Positions 15,729-26,090 of a DNA stretch of 64,000 bases are shown piece after piece. The translations under genes and the position numbers were made by a program. Positions within the stretch are counted from its first letter, which is position 1. Each line of letters starts with the position of its first letter. The DNA comes from Methanomassiliicoccales archaeon. Lineage in GTDB: Archaea > Thermoplasmatota > Thermoplasmata > RBG-16-68-12 > SOIM01. The stretch lies in contig SOIM01000021.1 in assembly GCA_004377185.1 (NCBI GenBank), forward strand, positions 80,832 through 144,831, read 5' to 3'. Under the pieces are notes generated by a model that was not told the DNA's origin, did no database searches, and saw only the letters and a program-made list of their open reading frames with translations.

Positions 15729-17048
15729 ATGGATAGTGAGCAGAACGCGCCCCATGTAAAGGACATTGCACGGGCGCTTGAGAACAAGGTAAGTGAAGAC
15801 CAGATTGCTGGTGAGCTAGAGAACTATTTGAACGTCTACCGAGTACCACTGGACTCCGCAAAGAGAAGCATCGTCAGGAAGTATGGGGGGAACCCCGCCA
15901 ATCTAGAGGTGGGAGTGCAGAAGAAGCTTGCAGAACTAGCCCCAAATGAACCTAGCGTAAGCCTTCTTGCGAGAGTTGTCTCTGTCAATCCCAAAGAGAT
16001 ACAGGTGAATGGTACGCCGAAGAAGATCTTCTACGGGATACTCGGGGACGATACTGCAACAGTTCCCTTTACCGCCTGGGAGACCGAGAACCTCCGCCTG
16101 GAGAAAGGAGATACCATTCGAGTTGAGAACGCATATACGAAGGAGTTCAGAGGGCAGGTGCAACTGAACTTCGGAAACAGGACTTCCATTACCCCCGAGA
16201 GCTCGGACGCCGTCCCGGCCTATCAACCCGGGCCTGTAACATTGAAGCCCGCGGAAGTGAAGGACCTGAGGGAAGGCTTGGGCGGTGTGTCCATGACGGT
16301 CAGAATCCTCTCAATCGAGGAGAGAGAAGTCATGGTGGATGGCGACAAGAAGTTCGTATATTCCGGCGTGATGGCGGACAAGACTGGAAAGGCGCAGTTC
16401 TCCGCTTGGAAGGATTTCGAATTGAAGGAAGGCGATGTGGTCAAGATAGAAGGGGGATACGTACGAATGTGGAGAGGCATTCCCCAGCTTAGCTTCGATG
16501 AAAGAGCAGAGGTCACTATCTCGGATGAAGAGCTGCCCTCGGTAGAGGACCTGACCAAATCATCGAGGATCTGGATCGAGGACCTCATTGAGAGAGGCGG
16601 TGCAGTGGATGCGACCATTAGAGGGATTCTCGTGGACGTGAAGGAGGGCAGCGGACTCATCCACAGATGCCCGGAGTGCAGACGGGTCGTGAGGAAGAAT
16701 ACCTGCAGGATACACGGGGAAGTGGAAGGCCAGGCAGACCTGAGAATAAAATCGGTCGTGGATGACGGAAGTGGTGCGCTGACCGCTGTCTTTGGAAAGG
16801 AGCTCACAGAAGGCCTTCTCGGCAAATCACTCGAAGAGTGCGAGACCATGGCAAGGGATGCGATGACCCACGAGGTGGTGAGGGACGAGCTGGCGGACAT
16901 GTTGATAGCCCAGCCTGTTGAGGTCAGGGGGAACGTGACCAAGGACGAGTTCGGGATCATGATGATTGTGGATTCGGCAGACATGTTGAAGATAGATGTC
17001 GAGAAGGAGGCGAGGGAGATGCTTGATGATCTGGAGGACCTTCGATGA
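15729..17048 (+). CDS. Replication protein A (single-stranded DNA-binding), OB-fold and zinc-finger type
   Basis: 439 residues. Binds single-stranded DNA in replication and repair. A helical N-terminal part (~60 residues) is followed by OB folds at about 75-170 (VSLLARVVSVN, TATVPFTAWETENLRLEKGDTIRVENAY) and 185-285 (ILSIEERE, KAQFSAWKDFELKEGDVVKIEGGYVR). A zinc-finger OB domain with CPECRRVVRKNTCRIHG near residue 314 closes it. The pattern is that of euryarchaeal RPA with a C-terminal zinc finger. ATG 15729 has AAGGAG 9 nt before it and lies after the predicted transcription start. Its stop overlaps the start of its partner gene. Confidence 0.88.
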   Translation: MDSEQNAPHVKDIARALENKVSEDQIAGELENYLNVYRVPLDSAKRSIVRKYGGNPANLEVGVQKKLAELAPNEPSVSLLARVVSVNPKEIQVNGTPKKIFYGILGDDTATVPFTAWETENLRLEKGDTIRVENAYTKEFRGQVQLNFGNRTSITPESSDAVPAYQPGPVTLKPAEVKDLREGLGGVSMTVRILSIEEREVMVDGDKKFVYSGVMADKTGKAQFSAWKDFELKEGDVVKIEGGYVRMWRGIPQLSFDERAEVTISDEELPSVEDLTKSSRIWIEDLIERGGAVDATIRGILVDVKEGSGLIHRCPECRRVVRKNTCRIHGEVEGQADLRIKSVVDDGSGALTAVFGKELTEGLLGKSLEECETMARDAMTHEVVRDELADMLIAQPVEVRGNVTKDEFGIMMIVDSADMLKIDVEKEAREMLDDLEDLR

Positions 17049-17902
17049 TAAGGGAGGTGGCATGGAGAGTGTTCGCAGGCGAGTACAACGAGTCAACATG
17101 CGTTTTTTCCGAGGGAGGAGAGAGAGCCCCGTCGTACGTGGTAACACCATTGGGAGCGAAGATCAACCGCCTACTCGTGGTCGGAGTCATCACCGAGGTG
17201 GAGAACATAGCTTCGGAGGAGGAGCCCATGTGGAGAGCCAGGCTTTCCGATCCAACGGGAATCTTCTACCTTTCGGCAGGTCAGTACCAGCCCGAGGCTG
17301 CCCAGCAGCTTTCCAAGCTGAAACCGCCCGCATTCGTAGCGGTGATGGGTAAGAGCAGGGTGTATTCCCCGCAGGAGGGCACACTTTACGTTTCTATCCG
17401 GCCAGAGATGGTCAAGGAGGTCAGTGAGGACCTCAGGGACTACTGGGTCCTGGAAGCGTGCAAGACGTTGAGAGAGAGGATAACCGCGAACAAGGAATCG
17501 GCCCAGATGGATCCACCCACGAAGGATGGACTCATCGCACTTGGATACGGAGATAAGCTGGCAGAAGGGATCGTGCTCGCAAGACAACACTACGGGGCCG
17601 TGGACGCGGAGAGGTACTCTTCCATGCTGATCGATGCTTTGAGGTATCTCCTTCCCGAGTACAGAGAGGCACCTGAAGTGAAGGAGGAACCCATGAGCGA
17701 AGAGAAGGAGCAGCAGGAGACGACAGTCATGGAGCTCATCGAATCGCTGGACAAGGATGGAAAGGGGGCCTCGTGGGAGGACATCCTCAAGGGAGCTAAG
17801 AAGGCAGGACTGAAGAAGGAGGATTTGGAGGAGGCGACGAACAGCCTGCTCGACAAAGGCCTTGTCTATGAACCGGTCTTGGGCAGGATGAGGAAGATAT
17901 AG
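17045..17902 (+). CDS. RPA-associated protein (COG3390 family)
   Basis: 285 residues. REVAWRVFAGEYNESTC at the N-terminus, then an OB-like region (LLVVGVITEVENI, WRARLSDPTGIFYLSAGQYQPEA, PAFVAVMGKSRVY, LYVSIRPEMVKEV) match the archaeal protein encoded beside RPA. A low-complexity acidic linker (~215-230) leads to a C-terminal winged-helix-like tail (GKGASWEDILKGAKKAGLKKEDLEEATNSLLDKGLVYEP), as in the RPA32 C-terminus. It overlaps RPA by 4 nt, which supports a stable complex on single-stranded DNA. Confidence 0.85.
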   Translation: MIREVAWRVFAGEYNESTCVFSEGGERAPSYVVTPLGAKINRLLVVGVITEVENIASEEEPMWRARLSDPTGIFYLSAGQYQPEAAQQLSKLKPPAFVAVMGKSRVYSPQEGTLYVSIRPEMVKEVSEDLRDYWVLEACKTLRERITANKESAQMDPPTKDGLIALGYGDKLAEGIVLARQHYGAVDAERYSSMLIDALRYLLPEYREAPEVKEEPMSEEKEQQETTVMELIESLDKDGKGASWEDILKGAKKAGLKKEDLEEATNSLLDKGLVYEPVLGRMRKI

Positions 17903-17944
17903 CCAAACAGAAGTTTCTTATCCGAGAATCACGATTACCGCGCA

Positions 17945-18841
17945 ATGAGTGGGATGCCTCTAACGCCGGAGATGGTCGAAGCACATCTAGAGAGCGAGAG
18001 AGAGTCTTTTGCAGTCAGGAGAATTCCGACCGGAGTTTCGGATTTTGACACCATCGTGAAGGGTGGGCTACCCGCTGGTTCCTTAGTTCTGCTCCTGGGA
18101 GATGTAGGTGCCGGTCAGAGGGAGTATGTTTACACCAGTGCTGCCAAGATCGCCATCGTGTCCGAGTATCCTCACCTCAAGAAATACTACTTGGGGTCCT
18201 ATTGCGAGGACGGAATCCTGCCTGAGAAGATCTGCTACGTGAGCTTCACCAGATCCAGGGAGGCCATCCTGAAGGAGGTCGCATCCTCATTCAACCCGCA
18301 GTATGTTGAAGCCATGAAGAAGATGACCGTTTTCAAGGACTTCTCGGGAGAGTACTTCAAAAGGACTGTAGTACCACCGTCCTGGACGAACCAGGAGGAT
18401 GATGGGGTGTTCCCAAAAAGATCTGGAAGCCTTCTCGAGAAACTGATCAACTTCCTTGATGAGAACGCCCAGGATTCGGTTGTGATAATAGACTCAATCA
18501 CGGACCTGGTCGAATCCGAGGAGATAGAGAACAAGGACCTGATTGCGACGGTGAAGGGACTGCAAAGGGCATCCAAGCAGTGGGACGGGATTGTATATCT
18601 CTTGCTCACCCAAGGCATAATGGAAGAGAGATACCAGCAGATGCTGATGGATAGCGTGGACGGGGTCCTCAAGTTCATATGGAAGAACTATCTGAGGAGC
18701 TCCAAGAGGCAGAGGTACATGTACGTGGAGAAGTTCATGAGCGTGCTCCCCCACTTGGACAAGGAGCAAATAGCGAGGTTCCCCACCATGGTGACCAGCA
18801 ACCACGGCCTAACGATAGTGTATATGGAGAGGATTATCTAG
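17945..18841 (+). CDS. RecA/KaiC-like ATPase homologue with degenerate Walker A
   Basis: 298 residues. PTGVSDFDTIVKGGLPAGSLVLLLGDVGAGQREY is the KaiC/GvpD-type start, but the P-loop reads GDVGAGQR where GxxGxGKT/S is expected, so the catalytic Lys is missing. A Walker B-like SVVIIDSITDLVES is kept. An insert of ~70 residues follows the P-loop (EDGILPEKICYVSFTRSREAI). The next gene, 5 nt downstream, encodes a related but intact ATPase. A non-hydrolysing partner or regulator in a heteromeric complex is a reasonable inference. Role unknown. Confidence 0.75.
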   Translation: MSGMPLTPEMVEAHLESERESFAVRRIPTGVSDFDTIVKGGLPAGSLVLLLGDVGAGQREYVYTSAAKIAIVSEYPHLKKYYLGSYCEDGILPEKICYVSFTRSREAILKEVASSFNPQYVEAMKKMTVFKDFSGEYFKRTVVPPSWTNQEDDGVFPKRSGSLLEKLINFLDENAQDSVVIIDSITDLVESEEIENKDLIATVKGLQRASKQWDGIVYLLLTQGIMEERYQQMLMDSVDGVLKFIWKNYLRSSKRQRYMYVEKFMSVLPHLDKEQIARFPTMVTSNHGLTIVYMERII

Positions 18842-18846
18842 GTGAT

Positions 18847-19542
18847 ATGATGGAGTTTGTCAGGACGGGTGTTGAGGGCTTGAACGAGATGCTTGGAGGA
18901 GGGATACCTAAGGGTCATGTGGTGGCAGTTCTGGGCGGTTTTGGAACAGGCAAGACAACACTGGCACTGCAGTTCGTCAAGGAGGGTTTGAAGAATGGGG
19001 AGAAATGCATCTTCATCACTCTGGAGGAATCGGACGATTCGATCCGTAAGAACGCCGAATCATTTGGTTGGGACTTAAGCAAATACGAGGGAGAGAACCT
19101 CTCGCTGATAAAGCTAGAACCCGCGGATGTGAAGAGCACCCTGACCAAGGTCCGGAGCGAACTGCCGTCCTATGTAAAGAAGTTCGGAGCGGAAAGGGTG
19201 GTGATAGATTCGGTCTCTCTGCTGTCCATGATGTTCCCGAACGAGGCGGAGAGAAGAACACACCTCTTCGATCTATGCCAGGTGATGAGGAACGCTGGCT
19301 CAACAACCATACTGACCGCGGAGGCAAAGGACGATAATCCCAAATCCTCAAGGGACGGTCTGGTAGAGTACGTCTCGGACGGCGTGATATCCCTCCAGTT
19401 CCAGCAAACCAAGGGCTCATCGGACGTCCAATTGGTGATCCAGATCGTCAAGATGAGGAGGACGGCCCACTCCAGAAGGATGAAGCCCTATTCGATAACA
19501 GGAGATGGAATCGTAGTGCACACAGAAGCCGAGGTTTTCTGA
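18847..19542 (+). CDS. RecA-superfamily KaiC-like ATPase
   Basis: 231 residues, single KaiC-type domain. FVRTGVEGLNEMLGGGIPKG leads to the intact Walker A GGFGTGKTT; FITLEESDDSIRKNAESFGWD, Walker B ERVVIDSVSLLSMMF and the C-terminal KMRRTAHSRRMKPYSI are typical of archaeal KaiC-like proteins implicated in signal transduction. Two ATGs stand together; AGGTGA 4 nt before the second (18850) makes it at least as likely. Tightly linked to the degenerate paralogue upstream and to RPA genes farther up, but no role in repair is shown. Confidence 0.82.
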   Translation: MMEFVRTGVEGLNEMLGGGIPKGHVVAVLGGFGTGKTTLALQFVKEGLKNGEKCIFITLEESDDSIRKNAESFGWDLSKYEGENLSLIKLEPADVKSTLTKVRSELPSYVKKFGAERVVIDSVSLLSMMFPNEAERRTHLFDLCQVMRNAGSTTILTAEAKDDNPKSSRDGLVEYVSDGVISLQFQQTKGSSDVQLVIQIVKMRRTAHSRRMKPYSITGDGIVVHTEAEVF

Positions 19543-19652
19543 GCCCGTCCGTCCCATTCGAACCTGAGTGAGGATTGCTTGTCCAGTGTTCTCACTTGAC
19601 ACGGCATTTACCGCAATTTTAATTACACACGATACCATCAAGAATTGAGAGC

Positions 19653-20564
19653 ATGAAACTCTTGAAGAGGGGGAAGGTAAAGGATTTGTACGAGATTAAT
19701 GAGAATGAGCTTGAGTTCCTATTCACCGACAGGATTTCCGTCTTCGACAAAGTCATCCCGGTGGACATTCCGAGAAAGGGGGAGACTTTGTGCGGCGAGG
19801 CCTCGTTCTGGTTCAAGAAAGCAGAGGAGATTGGTATCAGAACCCATTTCATGGGACTGAGTTCCCCCGACCGGATGAGGGTGAAAAGGGTTGACGTGAT
19901 AGCGGACTACGACAAAATCAACGAGAACACCACAAACTACCTCATACCCATAGAGTGGATTTCGAGACATTACGTGGCTGGGTCCCTTTACGACCGGATA
20001 AAAGAAGGGAAGGTCGACCCGGCTGATTTGGGCTTCCCGAAAGGAGCAAAACCCTCTTACGGTGACGAGCTGCCGCAGGTACTCCTTGAGCAAACCACGA
20101 AACTGGAAAGGGTTGATAGGAAAATCGATAAATCAGAGGTCCTGAGGATATCGGGACTGACCGAGGATGAATATGACGAGGTCTGCGAGCTGACCATCGA
20201 GCTCGATGAGAGGGTAAGCAACGAGGTGGAGCAGAGAGGTCTTCTGCATGTGGATGGCAAGAAGGAGTTCGCCTTTGACGAGAACAGGAAGGTATTGGTC
20301 GTGGATTCCTTCGGCACCTGCGATGAGGACCGCTTCTGGGATTCCAACGCGTATGAGAAAGGAGAGTTCCACGAGCTGAGCAAGGAGACGGTTAGACAGT
20401 ATTATCGTTCCACAAGCTACTACGACATATTGGAAGAGGCCAGAAGGAAAGGACAAGAGGAGCCAGAAGTTCCCCCGCTTCCACCTGAGATGCTCACCAA
20501 GGTAAGCGACCTGTACATGGAGATGTTTGAAAGGATTACAGGTCAGCCCTTCGAATCAGGATAA
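19653..20564 (+). CDS. purC: Phosphoribosylaminoimidazole-succinocarboxamide synthase
   Basis: 303 residues. Joins aspartate to CAIR with ATP in purine synthesis. LLKRGKVKDLYE at the N-terminus is the SAICAR synthetase start; FTDRISVFDKVIP, PIEWISRHYVAGSLYDR, QTTKLERVDRKI and LVVDSFGTCDEDRFW are conserved blocks. The length is on the long side, as in archaea that have an extra C-terminal helix region (PEVPPLPPEMLTKVSDLY). TATA-like ATTTTAATTA near 19615. Other purine genes in the window are purE, purP and guaA. Confidence 0.95.
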   Translation: MKLLKRGKVKDLYEINENELEFLFTDRISVFDKVIPVDIPRKGETLCGEASFWFKKAEEIGIRTHFMGLSSPDRMRVKRVDVIADYDKINENTTNYLIPIEWISRHYVAGSLYDRIKEGKVDPADLGFPKGAKPSYGDELPQVLLEQTTKLERVDRKIDKSEVLRISGLTEDEYDEVCELTIELDERVSNEVEQRGLLHVDGKKEFAFDENRKVLVVDSFGTCDEDRFWDSNAYEKGEFHELSKETVRQYYRSTSYYDILEEARRKGQEEPEVPPLPPEMLTKVSDLYMEMFERITGQPFESG

Positions 20565-20584
20565 CACATATAGGAGTTGATAGA

Positions 20585-21460
20585 ATGACACACTGGTTGT
20601 ATGTAAACGGGAAATTTGTAGACAGAGATGAACCGTGCATTTCGGTATTCGACCACGGTTTTCTCTACGGGGACGGAATATTCGAAGGAATCCGAGCCTA
20701 CAACAAGAGGATATTCAAATTTGATGAACACATCGATAGACTCCACAATTCTGCAAGAGCGATCGATCTGACGATCCCCATGACAAAGGATGAATTGAAG
20801 GCAAGAATCATAGAGCTTTGCAGGAAGAACGAGATAGAGAACGGCTACATCCGACCCATCATAACGAGAGGCAAGGGAGATCTTGGCTTGGATCCCAGAA
20901 GGTGCGAGAAAGCCACGGTTGTCATAGTCGCGCAACCGTTTGACCCCCTTTACGGGGACGCATACCAAAAGGGACTTACGGTGGTCACCACATGCTGGAG
21001 AAGGAACCCTCCGCAGTGCGTGAATCCCAACATCAAATCGCTCAACTATCTCAACAACGTGCTGGCAAGGATAGAGGCGAACCAGAGGGACGCGGACGAA
21101 GCCTTGTTCTTGGACAACGAAGGGTACGTGTCTGAAGCTTCCGCGGACAATTTCTTCATCATCCTGGACGAGGTTGTCATAACCCCGCCATCCGTGACGA
21201 ACTTGAGAGGTATTACCCGTGCGACCGCTCTGGAGATCGCAAAAGAGAAGGGCTGGGAGACAGCCATCCACGTGTTCACGCTCTTTGATGTGTACGCCGC
21301 GAAAGAGTGCTTCATAACTGGGACGGCAGCGGAAATCGGCCCTGTCGTGGAAGTCGATGGAAGGAAGATAGACAACGGGAAGCCCGGCCCGAAGACCATC
21401 GAGCTCATGAAGACGTACAAGGACCTTGTGAACAGCACCGGAACGCCAATCTACGAGTGA
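20585..21460 (+). CDS. ilvE: Branched-chain amino acid aminotransferase
   Basis: 291 residues, fold type IV PLP enzyme. WLYVNGKFVDRDEPCISVFDHGFLYGDGIFEGIRAY in pieces is the class IV aminotransferase start; the PLP lysine is in NIKSLNYLNNVLA. Further family motifs are EASADNFFII and FITGTAAEIGPVVEVDGR. It makes Leu, Ile and Val from the 2-oxoacids or breaks them down. Linked with purC (20 nt) and sucC (10 nt). A D-amino-acid transaminase is a less likely reading because of GDGIFEGIRAY and the C-terminal blocks. Confidence 0.9.
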   Translation: MTHWLYVNGKFVDRDEPCISVFDHGFLYGDGIFEGIRAYNKRIFKFDEHIDRLHNSARAIDLTIPMTKDELKARIIELCRKNEIENGYIRPIITRGKGDLGLDPRRCEKATVVIVAQPFDPLYGDAYQKGLTVVTTCWRRNPPQCVNPNIKSLNYLNNVLARIEANQRDADEALFLDNEGYVSEASADNFFIILDEVVITPPSVTNLRGITRATALEIAKEKGWETAIHVFTLFDVYAAKECFITGTAAEIGPVVEVDGRKIDNGKPGPKTIELMKTYKDLVNSTGTPIYE

Positions 21461-21470
21461 GTGTCAAGGC

Positions 21471-22574
21471 ATGAAGCTCTTCGAGTTCAAGGCCAAGGAA
21501 CTATTGTCGAAATACGGAATGCCTGTCCCGAAAGGCGTGGTGGCGAGCACTGCTAATATTGTGAAGGATTTTCCCTATCCAGCCGCAATAAAGGCTCAGG
21601 TTCTCGCAGGAGGAAGAGGCAAGGCCGGAGGGATAAAGTTCGCTAACAGCTTCGATGAGGCGAAAGGTGCCTTCGACCAGATCATCGGGATGAACATCAA
21701 AGGCTACGAGGTCAAGCAGGTCCTGGTGGAGGAGAAACTGGACATAGCCAAGGAATTGTACCTGAGCTTCACGATTGACAGGAGGGTCGGAACAACCCTG
21801 CTCATGGCAAGTACGGAAGGCGGAGTGGATATCGAGTCAGTGCCAGATGAGAAGATCTTCAAGGCCCACATGTCACCATTGATTGGTTTACAACCATTCA
21901 TCATAAGAAATCTCACCAAGGCTCTGGAACTCACCAAAGAGGAGGGAAAGAAGTTAGGCCAGATTGTGAGGGTTCTCTACAATGCATACGAGAAGGAAGA
22001 TGCCGAGTTGGCGGAGATAAACCCGCTGGTTCTGACCGAGGAAGGGAACTTCGTGGCCGGAGATGCCAAGATCACCCTGGACGACAATGCACTCTACAGA
22101 CACCCGGAATACAAGGACATGGACAGGAACCTCGATCCGCTCGAGATAGAGGCCAAGAAGAAGGGAATAGCATTCGTCAAACTGGACGGAGACATCGGGG
22201 TGATCGCGAACGGTGCTGGGTTGACAATGGCCACACTGGATGTTCTGAATGCAAAGGGGGGCAAGGGCGGTGTTTTCCTGGATCTGGGAGGGACCGATGA
22301 CCCCCAGAGGGTCAAGGAGGCCTTCTACCTCATGGAGATGGCCAAGCCGTCCGTGATATTGCTCAACATATTCGGTGGGATCACGAAGTGCGACACTGTC
22401 GCTCTCGGTGTGAAGGAAGCACTCGAGGAGAAGAAGATGGACATCCCAGTCGTTGCGAGGATTAAGGGTCTTCACGAGAAGGAGGCCAAGGAAATACTCA
22501 AAGATGCAGGCATGATCCCGGCCAATACGATTTCGGAGGCGGCTGAAGAGGTTGTGAGGGTGAGGGGTGCATAA
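21471..22574 (+). CDS. sucC: Succinate-CoA ligase, beta subunit
   Basis: 367 residues. ATP-grasp subunit: [20 protein letters not shown] at the start, [49 protein letters not shown] (Mg/nucleotide site) and [14 protein letters not shown] with [12 protein letters not shown]. Couples succinyl-CoA cleavage to ADP or GDP phosphorylation. It sits ~13 kb from the two Kor sets that make succinyl-CoA, which supports a 2-oxoglutarate route. Stop and sucD start share one base (TAATG). Confidence 0.95.
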   Translation: MKLFEFKAKELLSKYGMPVPKGVVASTANIVKDFPYPAAIKAQVLAGGRGKAGGIKFANSFDEAKGAFDQIIGMNIKGYEVKQVLVEEKLDIAKELYLSFTIDRRVGTTLLMASTEGGVDIESVPDEKIFKAHMSPLIGLQPFIIRNLTKALELTKEEGKKLGQIVRVLYNAYEKEDAELAEINPLVLTEEGNFVAGDAKITLDDNALYRHPEYKDMDRNLDPLEIEAKKKGIAFVKLDGDIGVIANGAGLTMATLDVLNAKGGKGGVFLDLGGTDDPQRVKEAFYLMEMAKPSVILLNIFGGITKCDTVALGVKEALEEKKMDIPVVARIKGLHEKEAKEILKDAGMIPANTISEAAEEVVRVRGA

Positions 22575-23431
22575 TGTCCATTCTTGTCAACCAGAACACA
22601 AAGGTCATCATACAAGGGATAACCGGCCACCAGGGAACCTTTCACGCAAAGGCGATGCTCGACTTCGGTACAAAGGTGGTCGGAGGAGTGACACCGGGGA
22701 AAGGAGGATCGGAAGTTCACGGTGTGCCCGTCTTCGACGGGGTGAGGGAATCCGTTGAGGAAACGGGAGCGAATGCTTCGATGGTCCTGGTCCCAGCACC
22801 TTTTGCCATGGATGCCTGCTTCGAGGCCCTGGACGCGGGCATTGAGCTGTTGGTCCTCATCACCGAGAGAATCCCCTTCCACGATGCGATGCGCATCATG
22901 TCCTACGCCAAATCCAAGGACGCACACGTGATTGGCCCCAACACGCCGGGAATAATCTCACCGGGTCTCTGCAAGATCGGAATCATGCCCAGTCACATCT
23001 TCAAGAAAGGAAATGTCGGCATTCTGTCCAGGAGCGGCACCCTGACATACGAGATTGTGAGCTGGATAACAGAGAGCGGGTTGGGACAAAGCACCTGCAT
23101 GGGCATAGGTGGAGACCCCATCATCGGCATAACTTTCATCGATGGAATGGAACTCATGGAAGAAGATGACGATACGGAGGCTGTCGTTCTTGTGGGAGAG
23201 ATAGGCGGGACGGCCGAGGAGGACGCGGCAGAGTACGTACCGAGCATGAAGAAGAAAGTTTACGCCTACATAGCGGGACAGACCGCGCCCGCGGAAAAAC
23301 GGATGGGGCATGCCGGAGCCATAATCTCAAGAGGCAAAGGAACGGCCGAAAGCAAGATCAAGGCCTTCGACAAGGTCGGGGTTCCAGTTGCATCACTGCC
23401 CTCGGACATACCGAAACTCATCACTGGCTAG
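22574..23431 (+). CDS. sucD: Succinate-CoA ligase, alpha subunit
   Basis: 285 residues. [25 protein letters not shown] in parts is the CoA-binding start; [21 protein letters not shown] and [19 protein letters not shown] follow. The phosphohistidine is in [17 protein letters not shown]. It binds CoA and carries the phosphohistidine intermediate. Translationally coupled to sucC with a one-base overlap. Confidence 0.96.
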   Translation: MSILVNQNTKVIIQGITGHQGTFHAKAMLDFGTKVVGGVTPGKGGSEVHGVPVFDGVRESVEETGANASMVLVPAPFAMDACFEALDAGIELLVLITERIPFHDAMRIMSYAKSKDAHVIGPNTPGIISPGLCKIGIMPSHIFKKGNVGILSRSGTLTYEIVSWITESGLGQSTCMGIGGDPIIGITFIDGMELMEEDDDTEAVVLVGEIGGTAEEDAAEYVPSMKKKVYAYIAGQTAPAEKRMGHAGAIISRGKGTAESKIKAFDKVGVPVASLPSDIPKLITG

Positions 23432-23489
23432 GACCGTAGACCGCTGTTGACAATACCACATTTCTCACAGAATACTGTTTCGGAAATGA

Positions 23490-23497
23490 TTAAATAG
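23490..23497 (+). promoter_or_regulatory. TATA box for topA
   Basis: TTAAATAG lies 25 to 32 nt before the ATG at 23522. The predicted transcript would start at or within a few bases of the ATG, so topA is probably leaderless. Confidence 0.5.
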
Positions 23498-23521
23498 ACT
23501 ATCCACTCTTGAACGACGGCA

Positions 23522-25792
23522 ATGCGAAAACTCGTGATATGCGAGAAAAGAAGCTCTGCATCCCGCATATCCTTCATGCTTTCGAACGGAAAGGCGAAAA
23601 GGGAATACATCAACAGGATTCCTGTCTGGACCTTCGAGAGAGATGGGGATACCTATTCTGTAATTGGGCTCAGAGGACACATCGTTGCCTTGGACTACCC
23701 GGAAGAGTACAACCAATGGGACAAGGTGAACCTGAAAACGCTTGCTGTTACTGAGCCTGAGAAGAGGGTCCTGGTCCCCTCCATTGTCAACACCGCGAAG
23801 GACATGTCGAAGGGCATCGATGAGATAATCGTCGCAACGGACTACGACCGGGAGGGAGAACTCATTGGCGTGGAGATCCTCGATGCCATGGGCGAGTCCG
23901 CCTCCAACGTACCCAAGAAGAGGGCTAGATTCAGTGCCTTGACAAAGTACGAGATCGAAAGGGCCTTCAGCGATCTGTCCGAGATAGATTTCCGCCTAGC
24001 CAAGTCGGCAGAATCCAGACAGATGATTGATCTTGCGTGGGGAGCCAGCCTGACGCGTTTCATGTCACTGACCACCAACAGACTGGGGAGGGAGTATCTT
24101 TCGGTGGGAAGGGTTCAAAGCCCCACCCTTGCGCTCATCGTGGACCGGGAGAAGGAAATCAAGGACTTCGTCCCCCAACCCTTCTGGGAGTTGATCGCGG
24201 AGTTCGAGAAGGACATCGTCTTCCACGCGAACCATGCCAACGGACGCTTCTGGGTGGAAAAAGAGGCAGAGAGAATCCACAAGATTGTTCAACCAGCGAA
24301 ATCCGGAAACGTCAAGGACTACCGCACGAAGGAGGAGAGGAGAAGACCCCCAGCACCGTTCGACACCACGAGCTTTCTCGCGGAGGCGAACAAGATCGGT
24401 TATTCGGCATCAAGGGCCATGAGGATAGCCGAGAGCCTCTACATAGAAGGCTGGATAAGCTATCCGCGAACGGACAACACCGTCTACCCTTCCACCCTCA
24501 GCCTGAAGAGGATACTTGAGAAGCTAAAGGACTCGGACCTATCAAAGGAGGCGGAAGAAATCCTCAAGCAAGAGAAGCTGAAACCCACGAGGGGAAGGAA
24601 ATTCTCGACCGATCATCCCCCCATTCATCCGGTGGCTGGGGCGAAGAAAGCCAAACTGAAGGGGGACAAGTGGAAGGTGTACGAACTGGTGACCAGGCGC
24701 TTCTTGGCCACACTGGCCCCCGACATGATCCTCCTAGTCTCTGAAGCAACCTTGGATGTCAAAGGAGAAGAGTTCAAGGCCTCTGCCACGGTGATTTCTG
24801 AAAGGGGTTGGCTGAAGTACTACCCCTACCGAAAGATCAAGGAGAGCGAGATACCGGAACTGTTGCTGGAAGAGGAGGTCAAGCTGAACGAAGTGGAGCT
24901 GAAGGGGGATGAGACAAAGCCTCCGTTCAGATACTCTCAAGGGTTTCTGATTCAGGAGATGGAGAGACTTGGACTCGGCACCAAGAGCACGCGTCACGAA
25001 ATCATACGGAAACTAATCCAGAGGAAATACGTTTACGGGAAGTACCTCAGACCCACGGACAGCGGTATAGCAGTGATAAACGCCCTGGAAGAACATGCCA
25101 GCCAAATAACCAGGCCGGACATGACCAGCACGCTGGAGGAGGACATGCTGGGAATCTCCAAAGGTGACAAGACCTTGAAGGATGTTGTGGCCGAGTCCCA
25201 GGAGATGCTCCTCGACACCCTTGACACCCTTCAGGCTCATGAGAAGGCCATCGGCGAAGAGATAACAGAGGCCCTCAAGAAACAGAACAGGATCGGAGAA
25301 TGCAAGGAATGTGGAGGGGACCTGATCATACTCCGGTCAAGAAAAGGGAACAAGTTCATCGGATGCTCGAACTACCCAGAATGCACGGTGACCCATCCGC
25401 TTCCCCAGGGCGGCATTGTGATTCCGATTGACGAGGTTTGCGAAGAGTGCGGTTCCCCGAAGGTGAAAACGGTCGCGGGCGGAAGAACGGAGATCATCTG
25501 TATCGATTCCGAGTGCGTGACATCCAAGAAGAGGACCCTCATGGGGGAGTGCAAGAAGTGCGGTGGAGACCTCGTAATCCGCCACTCAGCCCGGGGGAAG
25601 AGGTTCCTCGGATGCTCCAGCTACCCAGAATGCACTGAGACGCATTCACTGCCCCAGCAGGGTCTGATCCAACGCACAGATCTGGACTGCAAGAGCTGCG
25701 GACACAATGTGATAAAGGTAATCAAGAAGGGCAGAAAACCCTGGCTTCTCTGCATCAACTCGGACTGCCCCTCCAAAAAGAAGAAGAAGTGA
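23522..25792 (+). CDS. topA: DNA topoisomerase I (type IA)
   Basis: 756 residues. Relaxes negative supercoils through a tyrosine 5'-phosphate link. TOPRIM domain: [13 protein letters not shown] with the acidic triad in [16 protein letters not shown]. The catalytic tyrosine is in [15 protein letters not shown] (~residue 318). Core motifs [15 protein letters not shown] and [10 protein letters not shown] are present. The C-terminus has tandem zinc ribbons: [38 protein letters not shown] and CKSCGHN. Likely leaderless behind TATA at 23490. Confidence 0.95.
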   Translation: MRKLVICEKRSSASRISFMLSNGKAKREYINRIPVWTFERDGDTYSVIGLRGHIVALDYPEEYNQWDKVNLKTLAVTEPEKRVLVPSIVNTAKDMSKGIDEIIVATDYDREGELIGVEILDAMGESASNVPKKRARFSALTKYEIERAFSDLSEIDFRLAKSAESRQMIDLAWGASLTRFMSLTTNRLGREYLSVGRVQSPTLALIVDREKEIKDFVPQPFWELIAEFEKDIVFHANHANGRFWVEKEAERIHKIVQPAKSGNVKDYRTKEERRRPPAPFDTTSFLAEANKIGYSASRAMRIAESLYIEGWISYPRTDNTVYPSTLSLKRILEKLKDSDLSKEAEEILKQEKLKPTRGRKFSTDHPPIHPVAGAKKAKLKGDKWKVYELVTRRFLATLAPDMILLVSEATLDVKGEEFKASATVISERGWLKYYPYRKIKESEIPELLLEEEVKLNEVELKGDETKPPFRYSQGFLIQEMERLGLGTKSTRHEIIRKLIQRKYVYGKYLRPTDSGIAVINALEEHASQITRPDMTSTLEEDMLGISKGDKTLKDVVAESQEMLLDTLDTLQAHEKAIGEEITEALKKQNRIGECKECGGDLIILRSRKGNKFIGCSNYPECTVTHPLPQGGIVIPIDEVCEECGSPKVKTVAGGRTEIICIDSECVTSKKRTLMGECKKCGGDLVIRHSARGKRFLGCSSYPECTETHSLPQQGLIQRTDLDCKSCGHNVIKVIKKGRKPWLLCINSDCPSKKKKK

Positions 25793-25793
25793 G

Positions 25794-25801
25794 TTTAAAT
25801 A
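25794..25801 (+). promoter_or_regulatory. TATA-like box for rpl40e
   Basis: TTTAAATA begins right after the topA stop codon. Transcription would start near 25823, between the two possible ATGs at 25818 and 25830, favouring 25830. Confidence 0.4.
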
Positions 25802-25829
25802 CGCGATTCTCAATCGGATGGCGAACGGA

Positions 25830-25979
25830 ATGGCTAGATTTCCAGAGGCCGAGGCAAGACTGCTCAACAAGAAGATATGCATGAAATGCAGTGCCAGAAA
25901 TGCTCCCAGAGCCACCCAGTGCAGGAAGTGTGGCAGCAAGGAGCTGAGGCCAAAAGCGAGAGAGGCCAGGCGACAGTAA
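25830..25979 (+). CDS. rpl40e: Large-subunit ribosomal protein L40e
   Basis: 49 residues, below usual gene-finder size. [19 protein letters not shown] opens it, with the zinc-ribbon pairs CMKC and CRKC, and the basic tail [12 protein letters not shown]. This is the archaeal L40e signature at the normal length. ATG 25818 in frame would add MANG; 25830 fits the family start [11 protein letters not shown] and the promoter position. Confidence 0.88.
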   Translation: MARFPEAEARLLNKKICMKCSARNAPRATQCRKCGSKELRPKAREARRQ

Positions 25980-26090
25980 CGAGCCAGTTTCCTTTTGGAT
26001 TTCGAAAGTTATTTAATAGTCCGATTAGCTACCCTTCTCCCACATCCAAATATTGAGGGTGAACGGGGACAAGAAGGAGGACTGACCTTG

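Noticed and set aside
20543..21271. 242-residue open frame on the minus strand
   Set aside because: Antisense to ilvE; no motif.
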